From: Callorhinus ursinus
Taxonomy: Eukaryota; Chordata; Mammalia; Carnivora; Otariidae
Reading direction: 5' to 3'
Assembly: GCF_003265705.1 (NCBI RefSeq)
Contig: NW_020313057.1
Coordinates: 2,081,893-2,145,892 of the forward strand
DNA length: 64,000 bases
Of this stretch, positions 34,634-45,530 are shown piece by piece (the first letter of the stretch is position 1; every line of letters begins with the position of its first letter). The notes beneath the pieces were generated by a model, which did no database searches, was not told the DNA's origin, and saw only the letters and a list, made by a program, of their open reading frames with translations. Made by a program: the position numbers and the translations under genes.

Positions 34634-36288
34634 TGATTTGCTATTCATTTTATCAGCCAACAACATCTATGTGTCAGGCTAGGAGGGAAGGTCTCATCCT
34701 AGAGAAGTTCATATGCTCGTGTGAAAGGTAGGCACGTCAGTAAATCATTGCTATTCCATGTGATAAATAGCTAAAATGGAGGGTTGTACAAGATACCACT
34801 ATGTCCTTGAAGGATTTTTAAACACAAAATCTATGTAGTCAAAAGCTATGTAGGCGGAACCACGGAAAACCAGAACCTGGGAGACCAGAGGGGAGGCTCT
34901 GACACAGGCCGTACCATGGCTGATAAAGGTGGTGGAACAGGCAGAAAGATGCCAATCCTCCACCGGAGTAAGTTTTCTCAGACATATCAGATGATGTCCA
35001 TCCGGTATGTGGAGAAAAAGAGAGTGCATGTTATCCTCCCGTGGCTAACCCCGAAAACAAAAGAATTCATATTATAATGTATGTGTATATTGGTATATTG
35101 TTAACCACTATCCTAAAAGATGATTCTGCTGAAGGTGCTATTAATGTTCAAGTGTGTCACTGAAAAAGCATGAAAAAATTATTATTTTAATGCAGCCTTA
35201 CATCTGAAGTCTGTGTTCTGATCCTTTGCCATAAACACACTATCGTATTCACTGACAACCACCATTGTCAGGTTTTATCTGCTGTCCTTAATACTTAACA
35301 CATCATCAGAATGTATTGAAAAGGGTCTCAGAATCAGGACTTCTTGGTTCTACTTCATGTGCTGCCTCTAATGAAGTACAGGATATTAAACTGGTCATCT
35401 CTCCTCTTACACCCTGGTTTTCCCAATGATGAATGATTCTGGGGCCCCTCTGAGCATCCAACTGGTCTTTCTTCTCCATCACCCGATGGAAATGGGCCCA
35501 TTCAGTAAGTGTGCCCATTGTCTCCTTATTTCTCCATATCTATCAGTTGTGTGTAATTATAGACTGCTTACAGGCTAATGAGCCCATTGTGTTCAAAGAT
35601 GGTTCATAACTACTATCTGTGAAGCTCTTCAACAATTTAGCAACTACAGCTTTAGAAAGCCCCAAATTTAATCATAAAAAAGTTACTTTCTCCATCCTGC
35701 AAAATATTTTCTTTGTGTGTCCATACATCCTCTTTTATCAGCCTCAAAGTAGAAAACAGTATATCTTCATCAATCAACCATCTAATTATTTACTGATCAA
35801 TATTTGCATTTTGTTTTTAAAGGATATTTCAAATCCAAACTGAATTTAAACAAGATTAATAAAGACAATCAAAAGGATTATTTTTTTTAAAAAACTATGG
35901 CAAATAATGACTCGAATAGCGCTCCCCAGTCCTTCAAAATGCATTTACATTTAGGAAAACTTGCCATCACAGGGCAAAAAGCAAGGATTTTGCTGGGATT
36001 AACACACACCTCCCCCCACTCAACCACACCTGGTTTTATGAAGGGAATTTGTACTACACATGCATTTTACTCCCCAAACACCAACCCAAGGCTAACAAAC
36101 ATAAGAGAGAGCTTCTCCCCTTCTCTGTTTTTGTTTGCAGTGTTCATTTGAAATCCCTTAAATACTTAGACTAAGGGTGGAAGATGCCAGATTCCCGTCG
36201 AGATTTATGACTTTGTATCAAACTAAACCAGAAGCCCCTTCTCTTTTCTCTTTTTTGTTTCATTCAGTTCCTCAGATTCAGTTCCTCC
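34634..36288. other. unique DNA, no feature recognised
   Basis: About 1.65 kb without a recognised repeat. Frames reach 84 codons (35897-36151), with no motif. Confidence 0.5.
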
Positions 36289-36298
36289 ATCCAGAATT

Positions 36299-36415
36299 CT
36301 ATTTTATTCTATTTTTTTTAAGTAGGCTTCATGCCCAGCTTGGAGCCCATGAGATGGAGACCTGAGCTAAGAGTCACGCGCTTTACCCACTGAGCCACCC
36401 AGGCACACACCTCTG
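36299..36415 (-). mobile_element. short Can-SINE (no CT-rich part)
   Basis: T-rich end, aagtaggcttcatgcc, gagccacccaggca. The TSD tccagaatt lies at 36290-36298 and 36416-36424. Confidence 0.9.
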
Positions 36416-36424
36416 TCCAGAATT

Positions 36425-36800
36425 TAAAGAGAAAGGAGGATAAATAAGAAAATTTCAACAATATTATAAATCTTTTTTTTTTCCTGTAACATACTGTTCA
36501 CCAAGACTGTGAATTTTAGAGACTGAGAATAATATGAAAAAAAGTCACAGCATTTACTTTGCTCTACTCATTTACTTTCACTCTACCTGTTTTGCCTTCT
36601 TCCACTTCAACCAAATAGCCTGGAAACATGGAAAGATATCTAGTTAACTTTTTAGTAATTAAATAGAACAAGAAAAGAGAATTTTTAAGTTTTCTAAACT
36701 CCAACTCTGAAAGTACTGAATGGATGAAAAATAAAATTAGATTACCAGTTGGAGAAGGAGCAGGGGCCTGCAGGACCTGAAGTACATGGAAAGTTGTTTG
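36425..36800. other. unique A+T-rich DNA
   Basis: No landmark and no frame above 60 codons. Confidence 0.5.
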
Positions 36801-36810
36801 GGGTTAGAAG

Positions 36811-37034
36811 TTTTTTTTTTTAAGATTTTACTTATTTATTTGAGAGAGAGAGATAGAGCAAGCAAGAGAGCAGGAACGGGGGGGTGGGAATGGTAGGCAG
36901 GGAGAGAGGGAGAAGCAGACTCCCTGCTCTTCCTGCTGAGCGGGGAGCCCGATGCAGGGCTCGATCCCAGGACCCCAGGATCATGACCTGAGCTGAAGGC
37001 AGACGCTTAACCAACTGAGCCACCCAGGTGCCCC
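36811..37034 (-). mobile_element. Can-SINE, full length
   Basis: Body carries an extra ctgctcttcctgctgagcgg stretch. TSD agaagtt flanks it. Confidence 0.95.
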
Positions 37035-37044
37035 AGAAGTTATT

Positions 37045-37460
37045 ATTTTGATGCAGTGAATGTCTCAATCAAATGACTCCCCTCTAAGATTGTTGTCAAA
37101 TTCAGCTAAAGGGAAAAGTGAAAAATCACATAGACCATGCCCTGAGAATGCTGCTTCTCTTCGTGTGAACTGTGACCTTAGCCCTTGCAAGGAAGCATGA
37201 TTCCTAGACTAGAAAGAGATCCTGAAAGGATGTACAGGAGCACTTTGTGAACTATGGGACCAAAACACTGGAACATAAACCTGATCGTGATGCGACATCA
37301 GTTTTCAGAAAATATGGAGACAAAGGAACAAGTGACACAATCAGCAAAATCCAGACTATGGGAAACTCTCTAGGACACGCAATCCGGTTTTTCAATAAAT
37401 AAATATCCAAGAGGGGAGATAAAGACATGAGGGAAAGAATCCATAGATTAAAAGATGTTT
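37045..37460. other. unique DNA, no feature recognised
   Basis: No repeat landmark seen. Confidence 0.5.
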
Positions 37461-37476
37461 AAAAGCAATATCAACA

Positions 37477-37693
37477 GGGAGCCTGGGTGGCTCAGTTGGT
37501 TAAGCGATTGCCTTCGGCTCAGGTCATGATCCTGGAGTCCCAGGATCGAGTCCCGCATTGGGCTCCCTGCTCAGCGGGGAGTCTGCTCCTCCCTCTGACT
37601 CCCCTCTCTCGTGCTCTCTCTATCTATCTCATTCTCTCTCTCAAATAAATAAATAAAATCTTTTTAAAAAATAAAAATAAATAAAAAATAAAT
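37477..37693 (+). mobile_element. Can-SINE, full length, long A-rich tail
   Basis: Has the tctatctatctcattctctc variant and a tail of mixed aaat units. TSD aaaagc(a/t)atatcaaca: 37461-37476 and 37694-37709. Confidence 0.97.
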
Positions 37694-37749
37694 AAAAGCT
37701 ATATCAACAATCGCAGCTTATGCCTCTTACTTTGGACAGTGAGTGAAAC

Positions 37750-38085
37750 AAAACATAAAAATGTTACGAGACAATTGTGAAAACTGGAACCCTGACTGGT
37801 TATTGATGTGCTTAAGGAAGGGCTGTTAATTTTTTTTTAAGTGTGAACATGGTATCAAGGTTTTGCTCAAAAGAAAGAATCCTGATCTTTTAGAGTAATA
37901 TTCTGGAATGATAAGACTTGCTTCAAATAATCAGGGAGGCGTGTGTGGGTGGATAACGGTACAGAATTCAAGATAAACCATGAGTTAGTAATTGTTGAAA
38001 TTGAATGACAGGAACATAAAAATTCATTATTCTATTCTGTTTTTGTAGATTTTTGAAATTTTCAATAAGAAAAAAGTTTAAAAAA
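37750..38085 (+). mobile_element. old LINE 3' end (L1-type)
   Basis: gtgaacatggtatcaaggtt, tgagttagtaattgttgaaa, tcattattctattctgtttt and tttgaaattttcaataagaa match a common old L1-type 3' end in order. Confidence 0.6.
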
Positions 38086-38099
38086 AAATAAACAGCAAT

Positions 38100-38900
38100 G
38101 AGATTGACAGTGTTGGGGAGGATGATGAGCAGCTAGTATTCCTGAGGACAGTAGGAGGAAGAAATGTTGCCATGACTTTGAAGAGCTCTTTGGCATCCTG
38201 AAGTAAAGTGCAATGTGTATACACCTACAACCCTACCATCTCACTCCCAGGTACTTAGAAAACAAACTCAGACAGGCTGAACTACCCTCTAAATGGCTTT
38301 TTAAACCCCCCCCCCGCCCATGGTTTTCTAATACTTTTAAATCACTGACTTCCATAAGAAATTGTACAAACTACATTGAATGAGGGAATCTGAAGCTCAA
38401 CCAGTTGCAATGACTGTAGGCATTCTTTAGGTTCTGTTGTTGTTATAAAATACTTAAGGTGCATAAAACGTATAGGTTTAAAGGGCTATCTCACACATAA
38501 ACAAGAACATGTGTTGTCTGTAATAGTGGAAAACTGGAAGCGATATAAATATGCATCAATAGATGAATGGTTTAAACAAGTGTGGAGAATTCGCTCAATG
38601 TGTGAATGTAAAAATGAATAAACTAGACATCAGCTTGGATTGTTTTCCAAAACAGATTGTTGAATGAAAAAAAGCAAGCTGCAAACAGAGTCAGTATGAT
38701 AGATGACAAAGACATGAATGGAAAAACTGGACTCCAAATACTAGGGAGGAGGGCAGTGAACGCACTTGGGAATAACACATAGAGTGTTCAAGGGTACCCT
38801 TGATGGGTCTGTTCTTAAGCTGAGTGTAGGCTCATATATGCTTGTTATATTATTATCTATCCTATTTGGTATCCCTGAAATATTTAATAAAAGAATAAAT
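38100..38900 (+). mobile_element. old LINE-1 ORF2 end and 3' UTR
   Basis: accctaccatctcactccca recalls the ORF2 C-terminal region; aatatgcatcaatagatgaa and cagtatgatagatgacaaag continue into the 3' UTR. Confidence 0.65.
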
Positions 38901-39730
38901 TGAACAAGATGATGCCTCTCAACCAGCTCCAGTGACAGGCCTGGGGTTAGCAGGAAAAATGTTGCAGCCAGCCGGCTCGTCACACGTTATTCTCTCATTA
39001 GAGAGAGTTCATCTTACTTCTTACAGTGTGAGTGATTTTTTAAAAATCAGAAAGCAGTTTTTTGGGAGTAAAAAGCCAATTTGCAGGGTAACACGACTTC
39101 TCTGGACTTTGTTGTTTTATGTGTGAAAAGAACAGTAAAGGATTTGTCATTTACTTCACCCACCCATCTGAACTATAAGACCTGGGGAAAAAAATCCCAG
39201 CAGAAGATCTTCAGAATTCTCAGATGAGGAGTATCAAAGATAAATGCCTAACGAATGGATCTTTTCACAATATGCCTATTTACTCAATGCACAGAATTTT
39301 AAAAAAGAAAATGACATTCAGAATCTTAGTTGGTACCTACCTAGAACTAGCTTAACAGATCTGGGGTTTCCTCCCAATGCCTTCTAAGCACATCCTCAGT
39401 TTCTGGTTAGTGTCTGGGAAAGCAACAATGCTGAAATCTGACAGAAAAGACAGTGTAGCAGCGCCATCTACTGAAACCTAGACAATTTCCCAAATAACCT
39501 AAGGCGTAAAAAAAAGGGGGGGGCGCTTTAAATCAAACAGGAAATAAAAGTGCGGTGCCTCAGAAAAACTTTTAAAATTAACGTATTTATTTTATTCTCT
39601 AACACTCACTGAAGTATTAAAGTGGAACATCTAACATAGCAACGCCGTGCAGGTTGCATTTCCAAAGGTGAGGTTTGCTTTGGTTTTTAAAGACCACTAC
39701 TCTATTACTCACAAAAGGACAGTCTTAAAA
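38901..39730. other. unique DNA holding a CTCF-like site
   Basis: No repeat was recognised. The CTCF-like match at 39460-39474 is the only element I can support. Confidence 0.5.
39460..39474 (-). promoter_or_regulatory. CTCF-like binding site
   Basis: agcgccatctactga matches the reverse CTCF core (RSYGCCMYCTRSTGG) at 14 of 15 positions, missing only the last G. It lies 0.8 kb upstream of the CpG-rich segment. Binding is inferred. Confidence 0.5.
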
Positions 39731-39743
39731 TAGCTTGCACTTC

Positions 39744-39941
39744 GGGGCGCCTGGGTGGCGCCGTCCTTAAGCGTCTGCCTTGGGCTCAGATCCTGATCCC
39801 GAGGTCCTGGGATCGAGCCCCACATCGGGCTCCCTGCTCGGCGGGAAGCCTGCTTCTCCCTCTCCCACTTCCCCTGCTTGTGTTCCCTCACTCGCTGTGT
39901 CTCTCTCTGTCAAATGAATAAATAAAATCTTAAAAAAAAAA
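39744..39941 (+). mobile_element. Can-SINE, full length
   Basis: Head ggggcgcctgggtggcgccg. TSD agcttgcacttc on both sides is exact. Confidence 0.97.
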
Positions 39942-40269
39942 AGCTTGCACTTCAGAACTGTGCAGTGTCCCCCGTCGGTTCTGGAAGCTGCTGCGGAATC
40001 TCAGGCCCCAGCACACCACTTGGTCCTGAAATGGAAAGGGATTCTGAGGCGCCTGCCTAGAAAAGCATGCCTTGGGATAAAGTTGCCCCAGGCCCTAATC
40101 TCCTTATAACTTCAGCCTGTTTCAGAATGAAAGTTCTTCAAATATCTGTCAGCCCATTTGTAGTGCTCTTTCCTGAGGCATTTCCTTTACAGAGCGGGAA
40201 CCTGTGAGAAACCTCGGGGTCCCCTCATAGCGTAACTGCAATACCCCACTTCTCCAACCCAGCCTGCAG

Positions 40270-40760
40270 GTGCTGCGTGCAATCAGAAAGCCAGGGGCCA
40301 CGGGATCTACACAAGCTCCAGGGCGCGCCTTACAACCCGGTTTGCTCCTGCCAAAACCAGACCAGAGCAGTCGGAGCCACCATGGACCCCCACCCTCGAT
40401 CTTCCACTGACTTTCCCCTTGATTATAACGCGGAGACTCACGCCGGGGCGCAAGTAAAGCACAGGCTGTCTGAAGCTGCATGTTCCGTCCACTGCGCCTG
40501 CGCGCCCTCCGGGTCCTTCCCCGACCCTGTGTGTTTCGACGTCACCGCGCTCCCACCTCAGCTCCTTCAAAAACTTCCCAGTGTCCTTTGGGGTGCAGCC
40601 TGGTACCCTGTCCCTAGGGCTGTCCCCCCCTCCTACCCGGGCACGAGCTGGCAATAAACAACCCCCGTGCGGCCTTGTGTGTTTCTACCCAGAATCAAAG
40701 AACCCCGAGGTCGGAAACAGTGCGCACTATGCCCGAGTGGGTCCCCAAATGGCAGGTCAC
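40270..40760. promoter_or_regulatory. CpG-rich, promoter-like segment
   Basis: CpG dinucleotides are unusually dense for this window. The segment holds an NRF1-like site tgcgcctgcgcg (40493-40504, one mismatch to YGCGCAYGCGCR), a CRE-like cgacgtca (40537-40544, one mismatch) and a second tcacgtca-like site near 40758. The stretch cttcccagtgtcctttgggg near 40574 resembles a ZNF143-type element. Strong donor sequences occur on the plus strand (gtgagt at 40805) and minus strand (gtgagt, near 40441), so direction is open. No gene was identified. Confidence 0.5.
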
Positions 40761-40804
40761 GTCACCTGTCCAAACAGTAAATGCTCCATCTCTGAAAAGG
40801 AATG
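40729..40804 (+). CDS. possible first coding exon, unknown gene
   Basis: An ATG with A at -3 opens a frame beginning MPEWVPKW that continues for 25 codons plus one base to a consensus donor (aatg|gtgagt). It lies at the edge of the CpG-rich segment. The peptide is not recognised. The exon could equally be non-coding, or the donor unused. Confidence 0.2.
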
Positions 40805-40809
40805 GTGAG

Positions 40810-41235
40810 TCCTCACGAAGACGTTTTTCGGCTTGCCTGCGACAATTCTAAGAAAGGAAAACTCTCGTGCTCAGTCTGTGAAGGCTGGGGGAGCAGCAGC
40901 ACCACGTGGCGAAGCTGTCCGTGAAGAGGGCGGTGGTCCTTCCCCTGCAGCCCCCTCTGGCCTCTGCCCAGGCCAGGAACAGAGGCTGCTGCTGCTGACG
41001 ATGATGATGGCTTTGTTCCTAGCGAGTGTCAGGGGGAGGAGTCCTGGCCACAGCTGGGAAAGAGAAGAGGAGTCATTTGGTGAGGAAAATTTAAGTTGTC
41101 CCTTGCAAGACTGTCCTGAGCCTTTTAGTTACCGAGCTAATCAGTGACCCTCCAATGGCAGGTGTCAGCAGTGGGTCTTAGAGACGGAGGGAAGACTCCT
41201 TGGAAACGTGGTGATCCTAATGTGCAGCCATCGGT
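40810..41235. other. G+C-rich unique DNA after the promoter-like segment
   Basis: A 104-codon frame (40833-41147) starts just past the donor. It is low-complexity (Gly/Ala/Glu-rich), with a short hydrophobic LLLLTMMMALFLASV stretch. It may be intron. Confidence 0.4.
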
Positions 41236-41405
41236 GAGACCATAGTCTACTTAATCCATTCAGTTTCTGATTATTTGCTTGTTTCCAGTTTGGGGTCATT
41301 ATAAATAATCTGTGAACATCCTTGCACATGTCTTATGTTGCTCATATGGACACACTTTGCATGGGACCATGCCTAGGAGTAGAATTTCTGGGTCACAGAT
41401 GGCGT
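41236..41405 (-). mobile_element. old LINE-1 ORF2 end, antisense
   Basis: Plus-strand landmarks ttgtttccagtttggggtca, aataatctgtgaacatcctt and gagtagaatttctgggtcac are the reverse complement of the L1 ORF2 C-terminal part. Confidence 0.65.
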
Positions 41406-41670
41406 GATATTAAAATTTATTTCTTGACCAACAAATTGGTTTAATAAATTGGTAGACCTATAAAAAGATTTTGATTCAAAACTGATTTTCAAAAATAAAA
41501 TCCCTTCTAAAATAATGAAGTAGCTATGACTATGTACATGAAAGTAAAATCTTAAAAAACATTCATATTGATAATTGGCGTATATATTTTTAAATAGAAT
41601 AACTATGCTTGGTACATAGTCACATATATAAATTAGTTTTAGCCACCTCTAGTATTTTTTGTGGGAACAT

Positions 41671-41789
41671 TTTTTTTTTAGTTTTTTTTTAAGATTTTAC
41701 TTTGAAGTAATCTCTATACCCGGGGGGGGGGGCTCGAACTTACAACCCCAAGATTAAGAGCTCCTCTGACTGAGCCAGCCAGGCACCAC
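41671..41789 (-). mobile_element. short Can-SINE (no CT-rich part)
   Basis: Diverged copy with a G10-11 run near 41730, ending gagccagccaggcacc. gaacat flanks it. Confidence 0.85.
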
Positions 41790-42148
41790 AGAACATGTAC
41801 TTTAATACGGTCTTATCAATACGTTTGGTAAAACTGCCTACCAAATTTCATCAAAGTTGCATTTAATGCTAAAATAACTGTGATGGTTGATACCTTCCAT
41901 GGGCTCTTCTCTATGGAATGTATCTGTAATGCAAATGATCCATCTGCACCTTCCAAAGTACCTTGTAACATCAGAGCAAAGTCTGCTAAATGAAGGATAA
42001 TCTCAATTCTAGTTCTTTTCATATAGAACCGTGTAAGTATTTATGCCCAATATTTTCCACAGATGCTGTCTTTTTGTCTCTATTCAGAATATAATTTTCT
42101 TCAGCAAATACTCCTATAAGCAAAACTTATAAAGTAAGTTGTCCATTT
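41790..42148. other. unique DNA, no feature recognised
   Basis: A 68-codon minus frame (41816-42022) with no motif. Confidence 0.5.
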
Positions 42149-42160
42149 AAAATTTTTTCA

Positions 42161-42374
42161 GGGGCACCTGGGTGGCTCAATCTTTAAGCGTCTGCCTTCA
42201 GCTCAGGTCATGATCCCAGGGTCGTGGGATCGAGCCCCGCATCGGGCTCCGTGCTCGGCGGGAAGCCTGCCTCTCCCTCTCCCATTCCCCTTGCTTGTGT
42301 TCCCTCTCTCGCTGTCTCTCTCTCCATCAAATAAATAAATAAAATCTTTAAAAATAAATAAATAAATAGAAAAT
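42161..42374 (+). mobile_element. Can-SINE, full length
   Basis: Uses the ctcggcgggaagcctgc variant. TSD aaaattttttca at 42149-42160 and 42375-42386. Confidence 0.97.
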
Positions 42375-42386
42375 AAAATTTTTTCA

Positions 42387-42840
42387 GACATTTTGCCACA
42401 TGTATTTGCAGCCAAATTAGAGGCCTTCTCAATGCCATTCATTTCTGGTTAGAATACAAATATGGCTACTTAAAAGTAAGAACCCTATCAAACATGCCAA
42501 CATGATTCAAACTACTATTCTAAAATTAAATCTGGTACAATATTTGAGTTCTCATCATTTAATTTGTTCAACCCCCCTCCCGACCCCCAGTTGCTTTAAT
42601 AGGGATAAATTTCAATACCTTACTGATTACAAGCTTGGTGTTCAGTAATTCAAATTGGTGAAAATTTCAAAAGCTGCATTTTTTTTGGTACTTAATTTTT
42701 TAACATTTTGGTTAAGATTCTCAATAGGTTCTGGAAAAACTCAACCAAAATATAGAGGGTCGTTTCCCAATACCATTATGGGGCATTAGGCATATTAATG
42801 AAGTAATATTCAAATACTTAAATACTTTTTTAACATTTTA
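42387..42840. other. A+T-rich unique DNA
   Basis: No repeat landmark; no long frame. Confidence 0.5.
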
Positions 42841-42844
42841 TTTA

Positions 42845-43029
42845 GGGATGCCTGGGTGGCTTAGTCGGTTAGGCATCTGCCTTCGGCTGAGGTCGTAATC
42901 CTGCGGTCCCGGGGTTGAGCCCCGTATCAGGCTCCCTGCTCAGCGGAGAGTCTGCTTCTCCCTCTGTTCCTCACCCTGCTCATGCTCTCTCTCTCTCTCA
43001 AATAAATGAATAAAATCCTTTAAAAGAAA
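42845..43029 (+). mobile_element. Can-SINE
   Basis: Head gggatgcctgggtggcttag, tail aaataaatgaataaaatcc. It runs directly into an oppositely oriented SINE. Confidence 0.95.
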
Positions 43030-43225
43030 GATCTTATTTATTTTAGAGAAAGAAAGAGCACAAATGAGGGCAGGGACATGAGGAGAGGGAAAGAGAGAGA
43101 ATCCCAAGCAGACTCAGTGCTCAGTGCAGAGTCCAACTTGGGGCTCCATCCCTTGACCCCAAGATCATGACCTGAGCCGAAATCAAGAGTCAGCCGTTCA
43201 ACCGACTGAGCCACCTACAAGCCCC
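43030..43225 (-). mobile_element. Can-SINE, older variant
   Basis: Begins atcttatttattttagagaa and ends gagccacctacaagcccc. Tail-to-tail with the previous SINE. Confidence 0.93.
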
Positions 43226-43260
43226 AATTATTAATCAGGTTTTAAAAGTTTTTAAGTATT

Positions 43261-43435
43261 GGGGCACCTGGGTGGCTCAGTCAGTTGAGCGGCTGACTCT
43301 TGATTTTGGCTCAGGTCATGATCTTGGGGTCATGAGATCAAGCCCCGCGTGGGGCTCACCTGCTTAAGATTCTCCCCCACTCCCTCTGCCCCTCACCCCA
43401 CTTGCGCGAGCTCTCTCTCTCTCAAAAACAAAAAA
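43261..43435 (+). mobile_element. Can-SINE, older subtype
   Basis: Head ggggcacctgggtggctcag, body ctgactcttgattttggctc, short A-rich end. Confidence 0.94.
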
Positions 43436-44071
43436 TATCAGTAGCATTAAGTACTTCCATAATGTTGTGCAAACATCAGCACTATTTTCAGAACTTTTTC
43501 ATCATCTCAAACTAATGCACCCATTAAACGTTAACTCTCTAATTTCTCTCCCCCCACCCCGTGCCTGGTAACCACCATTCTTTCTGTCCGTATGACTTTG
43601 CCTACTGTAGGTACCTCGTTTAAGTAGAATCATGCAAGATTTGTCCTTTTGTGTTTGGTTTATTTATCAATTTAATGCTAATGTTTTTTGAAGCTCATCC
43701 ATGTTACAGCATGTATCAGAATTTCATTCCCTTTTAAAGCTGAATAATACTCCATTAGATAGATATAGATCTATAGAGACAGAGACATTGGTATAGATAT
43801 ACAGGTATCACACTTTGTTCATCTTTTCATCCACTGATGAACATTTGGGTTGTTTCCACCTTTTGACTGTTACGAGTAATGCTGCTGGCACATTGGTTTA
43901 CAAGTATCTGAGTGTTTGCTTTCAGTTCTTTGGGGTACATACCTAGGAGGGGAATTATTGGATCATTTGGTAATTCTGTACTTAATTTTTTGAGGAACTG
44001 TCATACTGTTTTCCATAGCAGCTGCACCATTTTACAGGATTCCAGTTTCTTCACATCCTCACCAACACTTG

Positions 44072-44280
44072 TTCTCTCCTCCTCCGCCCCTCCCCGTCTC
44101 CTCCTCCCCCTCCCCGTCTCCTCCTNNNNNNNNNNNNNNNNNNNNNNNNNNNNNNNNNNNNNNNNNNNNNNNNNNNNNNNNNNNNNNNNNNNNNNNNNNN
44201 NNNNNNNNNNNNNNNNNNNNNNNNNCTCCTCCTCCCCCTTCCCCTCCTCCCCCTTCCCCTCCTCCTCCCCCTTCTTCTTT
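44072..44280. repeat. CTCCTCCCC-type polypyrimidine repeat, contains a gap
   Basis: Units of ctcctccccctccccgtct lie left of the gap and ctcctcccccttcccc to its right. It lies where old L1 copies usually have a short T-rich stretch, so it has expanded within the L1. Confidence 0.93.
44126..44225. other. assembly gap, exactly 100 N
   Basis: The round length suggests a placeholder, so the true size of the repeat is unknown. Confidence 0.99.
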
Positions 44281-44443
44281 TTCTTTGTAATAGCCATCTG
44301 AGTGGGTGTGAAGTGGATCTTGTGGTTTCGATTTTCATTTTTCTAATGACTAATGGTGTTAAGTATCTTTTCATATGCTTATTGGCCATTTCTATACCTT
44401 CTTTGGAGAAATATCTATACACGTCCCTTTTGGCCCATTTTTT

Positions 44444-45139
44444 TTTTAACATATAATGTATTATTTGTTTCAGAGGTACAGATCTGTGATTCAACAGTCT
44501 TGCACAATTCACAGCGCTCACCATAGCACATGCCCTCCCCAATGTCCATCACCCAGCCATCCCATCCCTCCCACCCCCTACCACTCCAGCAACCCTCAGT
44601 TTGTTTCCTGAGATTGAGAATCTCTTATGGTTTGTCTACCTCTCTGGTTTTGTCTTCTTTCATTTTTCCGTCCCTTCCCCTATGATCCTCTGTCTTGTTT
44701 CTCAAATTCCTCATATCAGTGAGATCATACGATAATTGTTTTCCTCTGATTGACTTACTTCGCTTAGCATAATACCTTCTAGTTGCATCCACATCATTGC
44801 AAATGGCAAGATTTCGGGGTTTTTTGATGGCTGCATAATATTCCATTGTGTGTGTGTACATATATACACACACACACACCCCACATCTTCTTTATCCATT
44901 CATCTGTCGATGGACATCTTGGCTCTTTCCATAGTTTGGCTATTGTGGACATTGCTGCTATAAACATTGGGGTTTTTGTGCCCCTTCGGATCACTACATT
45001 TGTATCTTTGGGGTAAATACCCAGTATTTACCCGCATCCTCATCAACATCTGTCATTTCCTGATTTGTTAATTTTAGCCATTCTGACTGGTGTGAGGTGG
45101 TATCTCGTTGTGGTTTTGATTTGTATTTCCCTGATGTCA
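44444..45139 (-). mobile_element. young LINE-1, 5'-truncated, nested in old L1
   Basis: Minus-strand frames show ORF2 C-terminal residues (CPSTDEWIKKM, MEYYAAIKKP) and 3' UTR. TSD tttggcccatttttt flanks it (ending 44443 and 45154). An internal deletion near 45030 joins acccagtatt directly to tacccgcatcctcatc. Confidence 0.93.
44848..44880. repeat. GT/CA compound microsatellite inside L1 ORF2
   Basis: gtgtgtgtgt, then acatatat, then acacacacacac; a partly self-complementary tract at the recurrent L1 position. Confidence 0.95.
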
Positions 45140-45200
45140 TTTGGCCCATTTTTTAATTGGGTTGTTTGCTTCTTTGTTGTTAAATTGTAAGAATTCTTTT

Positions 45201-45392
45201 CTTAAAAGATTTTACTTTTTTATTTGGGAGAGAGAGTGCGCACATACAGTGGGGAGGGGCAGAGGGAGAGGAAGAAGTAGACTTCCCACTGAGCAGGGAG
45301 CCTGAGTCCAGGCTGGATCCCAGGACGCTGGGATCATAACCTAAGCTGAATGTAGATGCTTAACCAACTGAGCCACCCAGGTGCCCAATTTT
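45201..45392 (-). mobile_element. Can-SINE
   Basis: TSD taagaattctttt at 45188-45200, taagaattcttta at 45393-45405. Inserted in the old L1. Confidence 0.95.
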
Positions 45393-45530
45393 TAAGAATT
45401 CTTTATATATTCTGGATATTAGTCTCTCGTCAGGCATATGATTTTCAAATATTTTCTCCCATTCTGTGTGTTGTCTTTTCACTCTTTTGATACTGTCCTT
45501 TGATGTACAAAAGAGTAGCACATTTTCTGA

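Larger units (their letters stand above)
43436..45530 (-). mobile_element. old LINE-1 ORF2 and 3' UTR, antisense, with nested insertions
   Basis: Plus-strand landmarks run from the 3' UTR end (cattaagtacttccataatg) through ORF2 C-terminus (ttcatccactgatgaacatt, gagtgggtgtgaagtggatc) to attctggatattagtctctc near 45412. It is interrupted by a polypyrimidine repeat with an assembly gap, a young L1 (44444-45139) and a SINE (45201-45392). Confidence 0.88.

Noticed and set aside
40307..40654. 115-codon minus-strand frame in the CpG-rich segment
   Set aside because: G+C-rich DNA lacks stop codons by composition; three frames are open here and none is recognisable.
44051..44542. 163-codon minus-strand frame
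   Set aside because: It runs through the 100-N gap, a polypyrimidine repeat and L1 sequence; purely artificial.
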